A stretch of DNA of 64,000 nt from Linderina pennispora. Taxonomy: Eukaryota; Kickxellomycota; Kickxellomycetes; Kickxellales; Kickxellaceae. A model generated the notes under the pieces. That model ran no database searches and had not been told where the DNA came from. It was given only the letters and a program-made list of their open reading frames with translations. The position numbers were made by a program, and so were the translations under genes. This document shows, in pieces, positions 42,438 to 53,153 of this stretch (within the stretch, counting starts at the first letter, position 1; each line of letters opens with the position of its first letter). Location of the stretch: positions 992,001 to 1,056,000 of the forward strand of contig NW_024468250.1 of NCBI RefSeq assembly GCF_002104995.1, in the 5' to 3' direction.

Positions 42438-44160
42438 CTAGTCCTGGTCGTCCCAGTGGCCCTGCTGCTTGGGCAGCTTGGGTCCGCCGGCGGTCTTGGC
42501 CATGATGATCTGGTCGATCTGCAGGACGGTCAGCGCAGCCTGTGGTGGCATAGCGGATGGCCCACTGCTTGACAGCCAGTGGGTCGAGGATGCCCGCCTT
42601 GTGGGCATCAAGCACCCGCGGCTCGTGCTCGTAGTCGACGTCAATGCCGATGGTCGGGCCCGCGACATCGCCGGTCTTCGAGTGGTGGGCAGCAATCAGC
42701 TTGGCCACCAGCGCTGTGCTGTCCACACCGACGTTGTCGCCGAGCGTGCGCGCAAACACCTCCAGCGCCTGCGCGAACGCCTTCATTGCGTGCTGGTTCA
42801 TACCGGCGGTCTTGTCGGCGGCATCCTGCACAATGCGGGCCAGCTCCATCTCGGCCGCACACGCACCCGGCACCAGCCGCGAGTCCTTGGTCAGAGCCTT
42901 GATGACGTTGACACCGTCGTCGACCGCACGCTCAGCATCGTCCAGGGCATTGGTAGTAGCGCCGCGCAGCACAATCGTCACCAGCGGCGACTTCTGGATG
43001 CGATCGGCAAAGGCCGGGCGCTCGTCGGCCCTGCCACTGGCTGTCAGCTCGTCAGCCGACCACTGGCGGATGATTGTGACGCGGTCGCCGCCGATCTCGT
43101 CGGTACGCAGCTCGTCGCAGTATCCCATCTCCTCGGCCATAGGAACGCCGAGGCGCGCCAGCGGGTTGGCACCCAGGACCCGGCACACACGACGCAGCTC
43201 AAACTTTGACGGGCACTTGACAGCAACCATATCATAGCGGTTCAGGTAATGGATGGCCAGGTCGCCGATGCCCGATCCGCACACGATCGCCTTGATACCA
43301 GCGTCATGCAGCTCGCGCACAACCTTCTCCATCTGCGCCTCCTCGCCCTTGGTGTAGTCCAGCATCTCGTTGGCGTTATGCAGCAGCACAGTCCCCTTGG
43401 TCTCGGTCTGGCCCATGTCCACAGGGCACGAGAACACCGCCACCTTTGCAAAGTTGGCCCGCCGGCACACGGTCTCAGGGGACCGCGGGAAGACCATACC
43501 GTGCACGACGCGGCTCTGGCTCAGGCCGCCGCCCATAACCTTGACTACACGCACGTTGTCGACATTGAACCGCGAGTGGTCGCGTGCCGGCATCGCCGTC
43601 ACCACCGCCTCGGCCACCAGCGCACCCAGGATGTCCTCCTGTCCGTACTGCTTCGACGCGATCGCCGTCTTGATCGCCTTGAGCAGCTCGTCCTTGCTTC
43701 TCCAGTCCTTGATCTCGTCCACTGCCAGACCCTCCAGCGCGTCCAGCGACTCCTTCAGCGCCAGCTCGTAGCCGCGCGCAATCTCTGACGGGTGCAGGCC
43801 CATGCGCAGCAGCGCCTCGGCCCGCTGCAGCAGCTCGCTGGCAAAAATGATCACGTAGTTGGTTCCGTCGCCAGCCTCGGCCTCCTGCTGCTGGCTGGCC
43901 ATCACAATCAGCTTGGCTGCCGGGTGCACAACCTCCAGCTCACGGATGATTGTCGCCGCGTCGTTGGTCACAAACAGCTTCTCCAGGTGGTTCACCACCA
44001 TCTTGTTGCGCCCGTTCGGTCCAAACGACGTCCGCGTAATCTCGCTCATTTCCTTGGTTGCCTGAATGTTCCGGATTACCGCCTCTTCCAGCCCCTGGAG
44101 GTTCTTGTAGCCCTCCTTGAACAGCTGAGGGCCAGCCGACTGTGGTACGCGCAGAGCCAT
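42438..44160 (-). CDS. CCT8: T-complex protein 1 subunit theta (CCT8)
   Basis: Subunit of the cytosolic TRiC/CCT chaperonin that folds actin, tubulin and other proteins. The start MALRVPQSAGPQLFKEGYKN and segments TSFGPNGRNKMVVNH, AEAGDGTNYVIIFASEL (nucleotide-binding GDGTN) and LRGATTNALDDAERAVDDGV are typical of the group II chaperonin family and theta in particular. One extra base near 42545 shifts the last 35 codons; after correction the end reads LTVLQIDQIIMAKTAGGPK and stops at 42438, giving 573 residues. The uncorrected frame runs on falsely into the CAAX protease promoter. Confidence 0.93.
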
Positions 44161-44789
44161 TCTGATTACTCCTGTTTAAAGTGCTTGAGGTGATGTGAAA
44201 GAGGGAAAAGTGGAGTGAGAGGCCGAGCTTTGTGAGAGAGAAAAAGTGCAAATTGCCTGGCAGAGCGTTTAGCAACAACAAAAAAATGCGTGCACCTTGG
44301 ATCGGAGCTCAAGGAAGCCTGGAGAATTGGGTTGATGCACTGATTTGATCGCCTGCCAGAAAGCAGCAATAATCACGTGCTACTGCCCGCCGCAAAGTGC
44401 TACTTCGCGTACTCGACCGATGCTTCATCGGTCAGCCTCATCCCCCACACGCATACTACGCTCTCTGGCACGGGCTCTGCGGCGCGAGCGGCTACGCACT
44501 ACTGCCAAATACCCGATAAAGATAGTTACATTTGTTTGTTATTTCTGCCAAAATGCGCTTGGCCATTCAAAACACACAAGCTCGTTCCTGGTCCTCCGCC
44601 ATGCTGGAAGAATGCTCCAGGAGATTATAATATGTGGGGGTGGTGGCGAGCAAGGCTCTGCGCCTGGAGAAAGCAAACCACTTCGACATCTCCCGGATTC
44701 CCAGACCATCCTCTTTGTTTATTCGTGCTCTATACCATTTACACTCCCAATTCGCACCTACGGCTTCCACAATTGGGCTGCTCTGGGCA
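44161..44789. other. Divergent promoter of CCT8 and the Git3-like GPCR
   Basis: No gene seen. It serves two divergent starts (44160 minus, 44790 plus). Confidence 0.5.
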
Positions 44790-47034
44790 ATGTTTGAGCC
44801 ACGCTATTCGCCATCGCTGGATGCTGCGCCAAGTAGCGTGAGTTCGATGCTGGTCACCATCTCATCTAGCTTTGCCAGCATCGTTGGTTGCACATTTGTC
44901 ATCTACCGCCTGTATATTCTAGATCGGTCACTCTGGGCTTGTCGCCATATGCTCCTGTGCGCACTCACGGGTGCCTATGCCGTCATGTGTTTTGCTGCCT
45001 TGATATCTGGCTGCGTGTTTCTTGTATATGGCCGCATTCCATCTCCAGCTGGTTGCACACTAGGTGGCATGATTGAGTTTTGGAGTCCAACAGGCAAGTA
45101 GCTCGAAAAGCAAATTTCTAATGCAGTCAAAGGTGAAGCACAAAGTAACCCTTTCACTGATATGCTTTTTAAATTTTTTTTTGCTTGTAGTGCGCTGACA
45201 TCTGCATTTTGCTTATCGCACTTGGGTCCCTCTCTTCGGTCCGCCACCCCCACAGCTGGGTGCGACGTCAGACATGGCTGCAGACAAGCATCGTGCCTAT
45301 GATGGGTGTGGTCATCTGCCTCCCGCTCACTGTCTCCATTATCGTTCCAAATCATCTGGCGGTTCCGCTCCAGCGAGTTTGCCTACTGCTGGATCCCGCG
45401 CATGCCTGTATACGCGCGCTGGATAGCCTTCGATGCTTGGCGTACCCTCAACATCCTTTGCATCTTCATCATTAATTTGTACATCCTGTCTGTCCTACAT
45501 CCAGTCCAAGCGCCAGCCGGCCACCAGTACCCAGCACCTGTCGCAGTCGATGTCCAGTTCGGCGCGTCCGTAGCCAGCCTGTGTTGATCCAGGTGCCACG
45601 GTACTCGGCCATCGACAGTACTGCAGGTGTCAAGCCCACCATCAAGCAATTACTTTGGCGCATTCAGCCAGTCGCTCGGCAACGCACATCGGTGGGCTCT
45701 GTCGAAGCTTGGTGTCAGTAAGCCGGAATGGCGTGCCGACCCGCGGTCTAAGAGCTACTACCGATGACACAGCCGTCTGTGAGCGTCCGCCGTATAAGAC
45801 CATCGACTACTACTCGATCGGGCTACAGCATGCATCGTACCTGCAGCAGCAACAGCAGCACCCGGATGCTACAGCACAAGCGCCACGTCACTCCATGGCA
45901 CTGACGGTTCCAAAGACGCCACGTAGCTACTACGAGACATTCAAGCGCTCGCTTGCCAACACCTTTATTGGTCCGCTTCATGATCACCACCGACATCCCG
46001 AGCCCAACACTGTCGACAAACTCCATCTTCCGCTCCATCAACTCCCCCTCCAGACTGCGGACCCGCGCAACTTGTAGCGCTCAACGATGGCACTGCTGAC
46101 AACACTGGCGCCACCAGCACTCCCAACCACAGCAACCCAAGTCTAGTTACAAGCTGCCAGCCTGCCAAGGACTCAGACAGCCGCAGCATGGCGACAGTCA
46201 AGCGATGGTACTTTGCGCTGACGCGTCTGTTGACAAAGCAAGGGCTGTCAAGCAGCCAGTGTCTAGAATACAAGCAGCAGAAGCTTAAGCGCTTCCATAC
46301 CATCCCGCCGTCAACAACGTCCTCGCTTGCCGCACGCATTGTCCTGCCCTTCAACTCGCCGCTACAGGCAACGTCTGATACCGACCTGCCTGCTGCTTTG
46401 TCAACCCCCTTCATGTCGCGAATCCTAGAGACACGCATGCACGCAAACCGGGATAGCTGTATTGGCTGTGTATCTAGTGTCAAGGAGCACAATGGCATTG
46501 AGCCTGCGCACATCCGCGCCAACACCAGGTACGGTAGTGCTTCCTGCAATGAGCGAGTACAGCGATGACAGCGCCAAGATAATCGGAGTCGAGGCCATCG
46601 AGCGCTGGGAGTCGCTTGAGGAAGGTCGCTGGGTCGTCACCACCGACAGATACCGCAGAGACCGAGCACAGACGCATACCGTCGTCGACAAACGACCAAC
46701 CACGGCGTGCATATCCCGCATGTTTGTCTATCCGGTGGTGTACCTGGTGATGTATATGCCGCACATTGTATACTACATCATGTCCACGTATGTGTACTAC
46801 ACAGCATTCCACAATGGCAGCCACCACGCACACCACAAACGCGGAATTGATTTGGACAACCTGCCAGCACATTGGACATCGGACCGGTATATGCACAATG
46901 CGTGGCCATACTATCACCACATATCGCAAGGTGTCGGAGGCGCCAGCAGTCTGTGCTGGCTGGCCATATTCCAGGCAGCTCACCTGCTCTCGGGTGCCTT
47001 TGTCGCCTTGCTCTTTTGGTTCACTGAGAAATAA
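44790..47034 (+). CDS. Git3/Gpr1-like G-protein-coupled receptor
   Basis: Probable plasma-membrane receptor of the fungal glucose/nutrient-sensing class. Start MFEPRYSPSLDAA; TM1 is VTISSSFASIVGCTFVIYRL and TM2 LLCALTGAYAVMCFAALISG; after a putative intron (45094-45190) come ICILLIALGSL, QTSIVPMMGVVICLPLTVSI and RWIAFDAWRTLNILCIFIIN. A very long third cytoplasmic loop with polyglutamine follows, as in Gpr1. TM6 is MFVYPVVYLVMYMPHIVYY and TM7 SLCWLAIFQAAHLLSGAFVA, ending FWFTEK. At least five single-base shifts interrupt the loop, so its exact sequence is uncertain. The class assignment rests on topology and the TM5-TM7 pattern. Confidence 0.65.
45094..45190 (+). other. Putative GC-AG intron in the Git3-like GPCR
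   Basis: The donor region reads ACAG|GCAAGT and the acceptor TTGCTTGTAG after a T-rich tract. The exon frame runs into TAG within the intron if unspliced. A GC donor with an otherwise perfect consensus is the classic non-canonical type, but a T-to-C sequence error is possible. The phase needs one extra base in exon 1. Confidence 0.5.
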
Positions 47035-47349
47035 AATTCTGCAGAAGGTATGTTTCCGTAGAGTCGGTATGGTGGCAAATGCCCGAATGGTGACTCGCAT
47101 ATTTTGTGCCACACGCTGTATTTTGCATGGCGCTCACTGAAGATATTCAACAGGAAGCAGTAGGACATGTAGTTACTTTTTCGCACTATAAATGTCACTG
47201 TTATTCTGGCCAAACATGCCACTGTTAATCTAACGGGGGATTCTTCTGTCAGCAACAGCAACAGCAGAAGCAGCAGTTTTTTCTTTTCTTTTGCCGTATT
47301 CATTTAGGGTCTGTACTAAGCAGCTTCTTTACCCAACACACGCTCCTAC
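47035..47349. other. Intergenic, no gene seen
   Basis: A 315-base spacer between the GPCR and the small secreted peptide; contains a CAG-rich patch near 47250-47275. Confidence 0.45.
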
Positions 47350-47538
47350 ATGGCCAGTATCCGGGTATTCTTGGTAGTAGGATTACTTTTCACTACCGCC
47401 TGTTTCGCGAACAATGCGGCAATGAAGCGGCGGTGCTCGCATGAGCCAAAGATCCAGCCATGCTACAACTACTGCACAGCGCACCTGCACCAAGCATGGT
47501 GTCGAAAGGAGCTAATGGAGATTGAGAAAGAGAGATAA
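47350..47538 (+). CDS. Small secreted cysteine-containing peptide
   Basis: An intact 62-residue frame. A clear signal peptide (MASIRVFLVVGLLFTTACFA) is followed by a basic 42-residue mature part with four cysteines spaced C-x8-C-x3-C-x8-C (CSHEPKIQPCYNYCTAHLHQ, then AWC). An even cysteine count after a signal peptide suggests two disulfides. I do not recognise a family. The stop lies six bases before the stop of the convergent aldolase gene. It could be a secreted signalling or effector-like peptide, but the function is not shown. Confidence 0.5.
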   Translation: MASIRVFLVVGLLFTTACFANNAAMKRRCSHEPKIQPCYNYCTAHLHQAWCRKELMEIEKER

Positions 47539-47544
47539 AGGTGC

Positions 47545-48430
47545 CTAGAGAACAAGCTTGCCGTCCTCCTCGTCGACGTCCAGAATGTCGGGCTGTTCCT
47601 TGGTGATCATCTCATAGTATGGCTGGAAGTTGAACCAGCCCGAGATTGGCGCGCCAACAGTCTTGAACGTATCGGCAGCAACAACATCGGAGATCGGAAC
47701 AGGGTTGCCAGCAGCCTCAGCCAGCAGCTGGGCATGGCAGGACCTGTCCATGGCAATAAACCAGAACGCCGCCTCGTCGACCGAGCTGCCCACAGTCAGT
47801 AGCCCGTGGTTCTGCAGAATCAGCGCCTTGTTGTTGCCCAGGGTCTGGGCCATCCGCTCGCCCTCCTCCGCGTCAGCGACGACGCCGCCAAAGTTCGGGA
47901 ACACCGCGTGGTGGTTGTAGAACATGCAGGCGTCCTGCGTCAGCGGCAGCAGCTCCTTGCCTAGCGACGAAAACGCCTTGCCGTGCAGCGAGTGGCTGTG
48001 GCAGGCGGCTACAGCCATCAGGGTGCGCCTCGTGGATCTTGGAATGGATCACAAAGGCGGCAGCGTTCACTGGGCTTGAGCCGTAGACAACAGTGCCCTT
48101 GTGATCTACAAGCAGCAGATCCTTGATGGTGATGCACCCAAAGTACTTGCCGAACGGGTTGACCCAGAACAGGTCCGGGTGCTCGGGGTCGCGGCACGTC
48201 AAGTGCCCGGCGATGCCTTCGTCGAGCCCCAGCTTTGAGAAGATCCGGAACGCAGCCACCAGGCGCTGCTTGCGGTGCAGCCGCTCTGCCTCGACGGTCG
48301 CGAATGTGGGCGGGCGCGGCAGCGAGAACGTTACCAGATTCGACTCCTCGGCGCTGTGGCTAAGCTTGAGGCGCTCGCCCGGCTTGACCTCCTCGGTGAA
48401 GCTGAAGCGTGACCCTTCGGAGTACACCAT
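47545..48430 (-). CDS. Class II aldolase/adducin-family protein
   Basis: Start MVYSEGSRFSFTEEV; one extra base near 48020 joins EAHP to MAVAACHSHSLHGKAF, giving 294 residues. The family core is complete: GHLTCRDPEHPDLFWVNPFG, a zinc-binding CHSHS pair, LLPLTQDACMFYNHHA and LILQNHGLLTVG with the third zinc histidine, and an Asp/Glu-rich C-terminus. Class II aldolases cleave or epimerise phosphorylated sugars; many fungal members are uncharacterised. It is transcribed towards the small secreted peptide. Confidence 0.85.
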
Positions 48431-49373
48431 AGTCGTCTGTGCGTTTAATGCTCTGTCCGGTAAATGAGGATATGTGGGTGGTGGTGGCAGTTGCCAGAAG
48501 CAAGCGAAGGCTGGACAAGATTGTGCGGAGAGAGAAAGAGTGGGAGAAATGGCGGAGTGGGTTCTGGTAGCAGCCACCAGAGTGCGCCTTTTTTATATAC
48601 TCTTCGGCACCACTCCTTTGTTTGCGACACCTTTTTCCCAGGGCCACTGACTAGACAACACAAGCGACAGGTATGGAGGGCGGGTGTGGGATTTTCCGCT
48701 CACACAAGAGGCAACTGGAGCGTCCGCGCCGCTTGTCTACTCGCCGCTCCCATTTTGCATCGCCCTTGTTGCGCTGCAACTCCCCGCGATGTCCGTTGCT
48801 CCTGGCCACCGAGATCGACTGATGGGCATGTGCTGGCAATAGAGCAGAATAAAGGGCATCGTCACCGTGGTCCACACATTCCTGTGCCAGCACCGCCAAA
48901 ACCCCAAACCCAGCATCTTTGAGGGCGACGGGCGGTCCCGGTGCGGGTAGCCGCTGTTTCCGAGAATAGCAAGTCGCATCTCCATGGCAGCACATGGTCA
49001 CCATGTCTGGGTCTGTTACTGGTGGTAGGGAGATTGGTGTGCAGACAAGCAGACGCACCATGAAAATCAAGATGGCCATCATCTTTGCCAGATTGACGGC
49101 GAGCGGTCAGGCGGCCTGCAATCTGGCAAACCAGTTTGGCTAGAAGCCGCCTCCGCCATTGCCAGCTGGGGCTGGCGTCACCTGCACTATGGAGATATGG
49201 CATTCAGACAGGCAGCTGGCGCAATATGCCAGTTACAGACGCTTCAATAAGTTGATATTGCTGACACCAAGAAAACGAGGGGTGGAACTCAGAATTATAT
49301 AGGAAATTGAGAGAATGAGGTGGGAGTGAAATAAATACATGACAGGCGCCGAAGAGCGCCTGCTATAAATCCT
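48431..49373. other. Intergenic, no gene seen
   Basis: Upstream of the aldolase and downstream of eIF1. Open frames occur on both strands but none shows domain-like sequence. Confidence 0.4.
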
Positions 49374-49943
49374 TTAGAAGCCGTGCACCTTGACAAAGTC
49401 CTTCTTGACGATTCCCTCGTTAACCAGGAAGTCGCGGAGGTCAACGCGCTTGTCGCCCTGGAGCTGGATGATCTCGCCCATCTCCTCGTCCTTGACGATG
49501 TTGCCGTTGCACGCAAAGTCCTTCTTGAAGAACTTGAGCATCTTCTTCAGATCGAGCTTCTCGTCCAGGCCCTGCAGCGTCGTCAGCGTCTTGCGGCCAT
49601 TGCGCTGCTGAATGCGGATGTCTACGTTGGAAAGGGAAAGCTCGAGTTAGCTTACATTCTCAGCCGAGGGTTGCAGCAGCGCAGATTGCAGCACTGTTGC
49701 TGGTCAGTGTAACTATGACAAAAGCACTAACAGTGCCGGAACGAAGGCCAAAACGGCCAACGCGTAAATGCCCGGCTATAGATTTGCTAGCAAAATTTTG
49801 ATTTATCATCTTTCCAACGATTGCGAAATCGCCCAAAGATTCAGGCGGGAGACTTACGAATGTAGTTGTCGGTCTGGGCGGCGTCGTCGTCGAGGCCGGT
49901 GTCGGCGAACGGATCGAAAGGCCTTGAGGTTCTGAATGGACAT
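49374..49943 (-). CDS. SUI1: Translation initiation factor eIF1 (SUI1)
   Basis: Start-codon fidelity factor of the 43S complex. Exon 1 (49858-49943) reads MSIQNLKAFDPFADTGLDDD after one inserted T in GCCTTTCGAT is ignored; exon 2 (49374-49621) reads HIRIQQRNGRKTLTTLQGLD, FFKKDFACNGNIV, EMGEIIQLQGDKR and VNEGIVKKDFVKVHGF. Joined across a 236-base intron the protein has 110 residues, the normal size for eIF1, with the conserved QQRNGRK loop and KVHGF end. No single open frame covers it. Confidence 0.93.
49622..49857 (-). other. Spliceosomal intron in eIF1
   Basis: Minus-strand donor GTAAGT and acceptor AACGTAG. Splicing makes I-H-I-R-I at the junction, exactly as in known eIF1 proteins. At 236 bases it is the longest intron found in the window. 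Confidence 0.9.
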
Positions 49944-51025
49944 ATAAGCTTATAGAAAACGGCGGAAAGTCGCGAGCTAAAGTGTATGAAAAAGTTTTAG
50001 TATACAGGAAAGATGGCGCGCTCCGGCGGCGGCGGCGCGCTGTATGCGAGCTTTATAGCTCCCCCAGCCGAGCCGCGGAAGGGGAGGAACGGCTTGGAAG
50101 TTTTTTCACCTGCCCGGGCCGGTGATTGGCTGGGAGCAGGATCCCACAACCGAGCAGTTGCGATTTCAGCGGCGGCAGCAGTATAAATTCTGGGCGCAAA
50201 ATGCGGCCAAAATGGGGTTGAATCTCCAGATCTCACCGAGTTTTATAACTCGTACATGATGAAATGGAGAGTGTTACAGAACGGCGCGTTTGGAGGGGGA
50301 GCGGGTTTACTCGCCCTCCTTCCCGGCCATTGATTCCACTTTAGACGGGGCGCAGCTCACAAACTTGTTACGTTTAATGCGTCCTCTGAATTCCATTCTG
50401 ACCCCCCCCCCACAACTACCACTCGACGAATAGAAACCTTGATGCTGGACCTGCAGAGAACCGTCTCGGTTTCCAGCGGGAAAAGGCCGCCCGAAGGTGC
50501 TGCTGCCCGAACATGCGCTGAAGAACCAGCGCTTGCACTCTTGCATCGTTCTAAACCCTTTGCCGATGACAAGATTCTACCAGTTGGTGCGCAACTTCGT
50601 GGAGGGATATTGGTGGACCATCCGCCCTCACAGGCTGCAGCAGCAATCCCCGGACTAGAGATACTGCTGGCCGCTTCTTGCAGGCGCTCTCTGTAGAAGC
50701 ACCGAGTCAACCAGCAAGCAGAAACGCCGCATATCTCTGATGTGTGTAAGAGAGCGGTTTTCGCTGCGTCGCATGCATACTATTACAAGCCGAGATGTGC
50801 CTGCTATCTTGTAGATGTGCACATTTGTCCCCCATCACAGCGCAGGCGATTGTCTGGAGAAACGCGTCTATCTAATATGGACAAAACAGAAAGGTGGCAA
50901 CAACTAGAATTGTAAAGGGGGCTACAGGGTAATGAGGAAAGGAAAGAAATATACTAAAAACAGGCGCTAGATTGTTTGAACGGATGGAGAGAAGGCCAGA
51001 GAGATGATGGAGGATCTGAGATCCC
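49944..51025. other. Intergenic, no gene seen
   Basis: Promoter side of eIF1 and 3' side of the surface protein at 51026. Contains a run of ten C at about 50402-50411. No coding signal. Confidence 0.4.
50052..50057 (-). promoter_or_regulatory. Candidate TATA box of eIF1
   Basis: TATAAA on the minus strand, 109 bases upstream of the ATG at 49943, next to a GC-rich patch. Confidence 0.4.
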
Positions 51026-51586
51026 TTAGAAGAGGACTGCCAGAGCAGCGATGGCAGCAACGGCCGGGACAGCAGCCAGCGAGCTGGCGCCCGAGTTGCC
51101 GCCTGTGGTCGTGGCCTTGCTTGAGGGCTTGCTCGCGGATCCCTTGGACTCGTCATCAGAGCCGGCAGACAGGTCGTCGTCCAAGAGAGCCAGAGGCGTC
51201 ACTATCGGTATCGGAGGCAGCGTCCGAGCCATTGGTGGTGGCGGCAGAGGAGCCAGGAGACGAGCCACCAGTAGTAGCAGCGGCAGAGTTGTCCCTCAGT
51301 ATCGCTGCCAGTGCCAGCAGCAGACGAGTCGGTGGAGGGGACCGAGACACCGGTGGTGCCAGATGCAGCAGTCTCGCTGTCCAGTAGCGTTGCCATCACT
51401 GGTGGCAGCGGTGGCGTCGGTAGCATCAGTAGCATCGGTGGCAGCGGTGGCAGCGGTGGCATCGGTAGCAGCGGTGCCAACAGCGCTCGAGGGGATGCTA
51501 GACACAGCAGTGTCGGCAGCGCTAGAGTCCTGAGCAATAACGGCAGCAGAGACGGCCAGGAGAGCAACGGCGGTAGCAAACTTCAT
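51026..51586 (-). CDS. GPI-anchored Thr/Ala/Ser-rich surface protein C
   Basis: Three single-base insertions (roughly 51375-51390, 51285-51300 and 51180-51200) must be counted; corrected length 185 residues. Signal peptide MKFATAVALLAVSAAVIAQ, then a repeat of Ala-Thr-Asp triplets (TAATDATAATAATDATDATD), Ser/Thr/Gly-rich stalk segments (SETAASGTTGVSVPST, TTGGSSPGSSAATTN), an acidic patch and the tail NSGASSLAAVPAVAAIAALA ending VLF, a GPI-type signal. A mucin-like, heavily O-glycosylated wall protein is likely. Confidence 0.6.
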
Positions 51587-52256
51587 TTTGTTAGGTATTT
51601 GGTGATTAAGATGGGTAAAAGAGTAGAAGCTGGCTACGGGTCTTGCCGATTAGAGGACTGAGAAAATGAGGAAAGCGCTTGAAGCAACTGGTAATGGTGT
51701 TTGGGTTCGCAGTGCTGGTGCCGATGCGTGTGCCTTTATATGCCAAATGGCTTCCTGTCTGGCAAGCTCCGCCTACCGGAGAGCATACCCGGAGCTAAGC
51801 GGCAGCAAACGGCTGATGGTGCTCACTATGCCGCTTGAATGCTCGCTAGGGATGCTGATCCAGAAGGGGGTATCTCCACCCGCCCTCTGCACCCCCTCCC
51901 GGCCCACATCCTCGCACATGCGCCAGCAAACAAAAGCCGCCGAACCTCCCCACCCACCACAGTGATAAGGCAGGCATAATATTGACAAATAGGCGCCCAT
52001 GGATATTTTTTCTTGGTTCTCCGGCCCGCTGCCTGAGCCGACGCCCAAATAAATAGTGCCAATGCCAATGCCGTCAGCGATTCAGCGTCTTTCCCGATGG
52101 GACTGGCTGCGTACTCGGAATCGAGAAGGCGGCGGGATAGTGGAGCGACATGTATTTTTGGCATCTGGTGATGAGAAGAAGAAATACCGCGGATGATCAA
52201 GCAGAGGAGCGCCGTCACTGGGCAGAGACATCACATTGTTCTTTGACTAGAGCAGC
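51587..52256. other. Intergenic, no gene seen
   Basis: Promoter side of surface protein C. No coding signal found. Confidence 0.4.
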
Positions 52257-52830
52257 ATGGATGACGCCGATAGGGCCAGCAACGACGTCACACCACTGAA
52301 GAGAAAAAAAGTCGCTGGCCCCGGGTTGCTAGAAGGTGCGTTCTATTTTTCGTATGTCCACAAATAGCATATTTTTTCTACAGCCTCCGTCTTGGCATTC
52401 CAGACCTGCGGCATCGATCTGCTGCTACTGCACCGATCCAACTCTTGGCAATAGAACGGCCCAATATGCTATTCTGGTATAATCTGCTGTATTGGTAAGT
52501 TTTAGACAACCTTCACACTGCCCTTTCCCACTCTTACTGCATCCCGCCTCTGGGTCTCATTCCTGTAGTGGATACGGGACTGTGATTGGCGCTGCAAGGC
52601 GCGGGCCAGACCTGTGCAAGGACAGCCGGCTCCTGCTCAGGCCAGAGCTGCTGTCTCGGTGGTGCTGGCACCTGCTGCCACAGTCCAATCCAGTTTATGA
52701 CTCGGATGGAATACTTTTTCACTGCCGCTCTCACTGCTCCAACAATCGACCAACCTGCACAGACCGAACCTCCACACTGCATGCACAGCTGTCATATCCG
52801 GTCCCCAGTTCCAAAATGAAAGGCTCCTGA
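52257..52830 (+). CDS. Possible intron-containing small gene, unidentified
   Basis: I do not recognise this. An ATG at 52257 opens MDDADRASNDVTPLKRKKVA; a GTGCGT...CTACAG intron candidate (52336-52383) and a GTAAGT...CTGTAG candidate (52495-52568) follow. Exon 2 has a fully open frame (LRLGIPDLRHRSAATAPIQL, then ERPNMLFWYNLLYW) and exon 3 continues GYGTVIGAARRGPDLC to a TGA at 52830. The exon 1/2 phase does not match without one indel. The clean splice sites are the main support. Confidence 0.3.
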
Positions 52831-53153
52831 CTCAGATCACACTTGCTGTTTGTTTGTTCGTTTGGCTGGGGCTGGGTTTAGTTATGTACATCACCTCGCA
52901 TTGCAAATGTTTGCTGATCCAATGCTTGCACGCGACTTGGCATGGGCTGAAGGTCGCTAGCCTTCCCGCGTCACCGCCACCCCAGCTGCCCAATTAGCAC
53001 AAGCTGCTCTATGCCTGCCATCCTTGTTGGACTAGCCTGCCCGCCCCTTTGCTTCTGCAGCCCAAAAAAGCCACCTGACAAGCCTGAAATGCTGGTTTTA
53101 GAACATAAAATTTATTAACATCATCCACACATCCAGCCCTACAAACAAACCGA
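52831..53153. other. Intergenic, no gene seen
   Basis: 3' side of surface protein B2; AT-rich end near 53100-53125 may hold its polyadenylation signal. Confidence 0.4.

Noticed and set aside
42469-43788. Long plus-strand open frames over CCT8
   Set aside because: Antisense shadows of a strongly conserved chaperonin gene with C/G-ending codons.
44634-44789. Upstream extension of the Git3-like GPCR from 44634
   Set aside because: The frame is open but begins at a non-ATG codon and reads unlike a receptor N-terminus; the ATG at 44790 is preferred.
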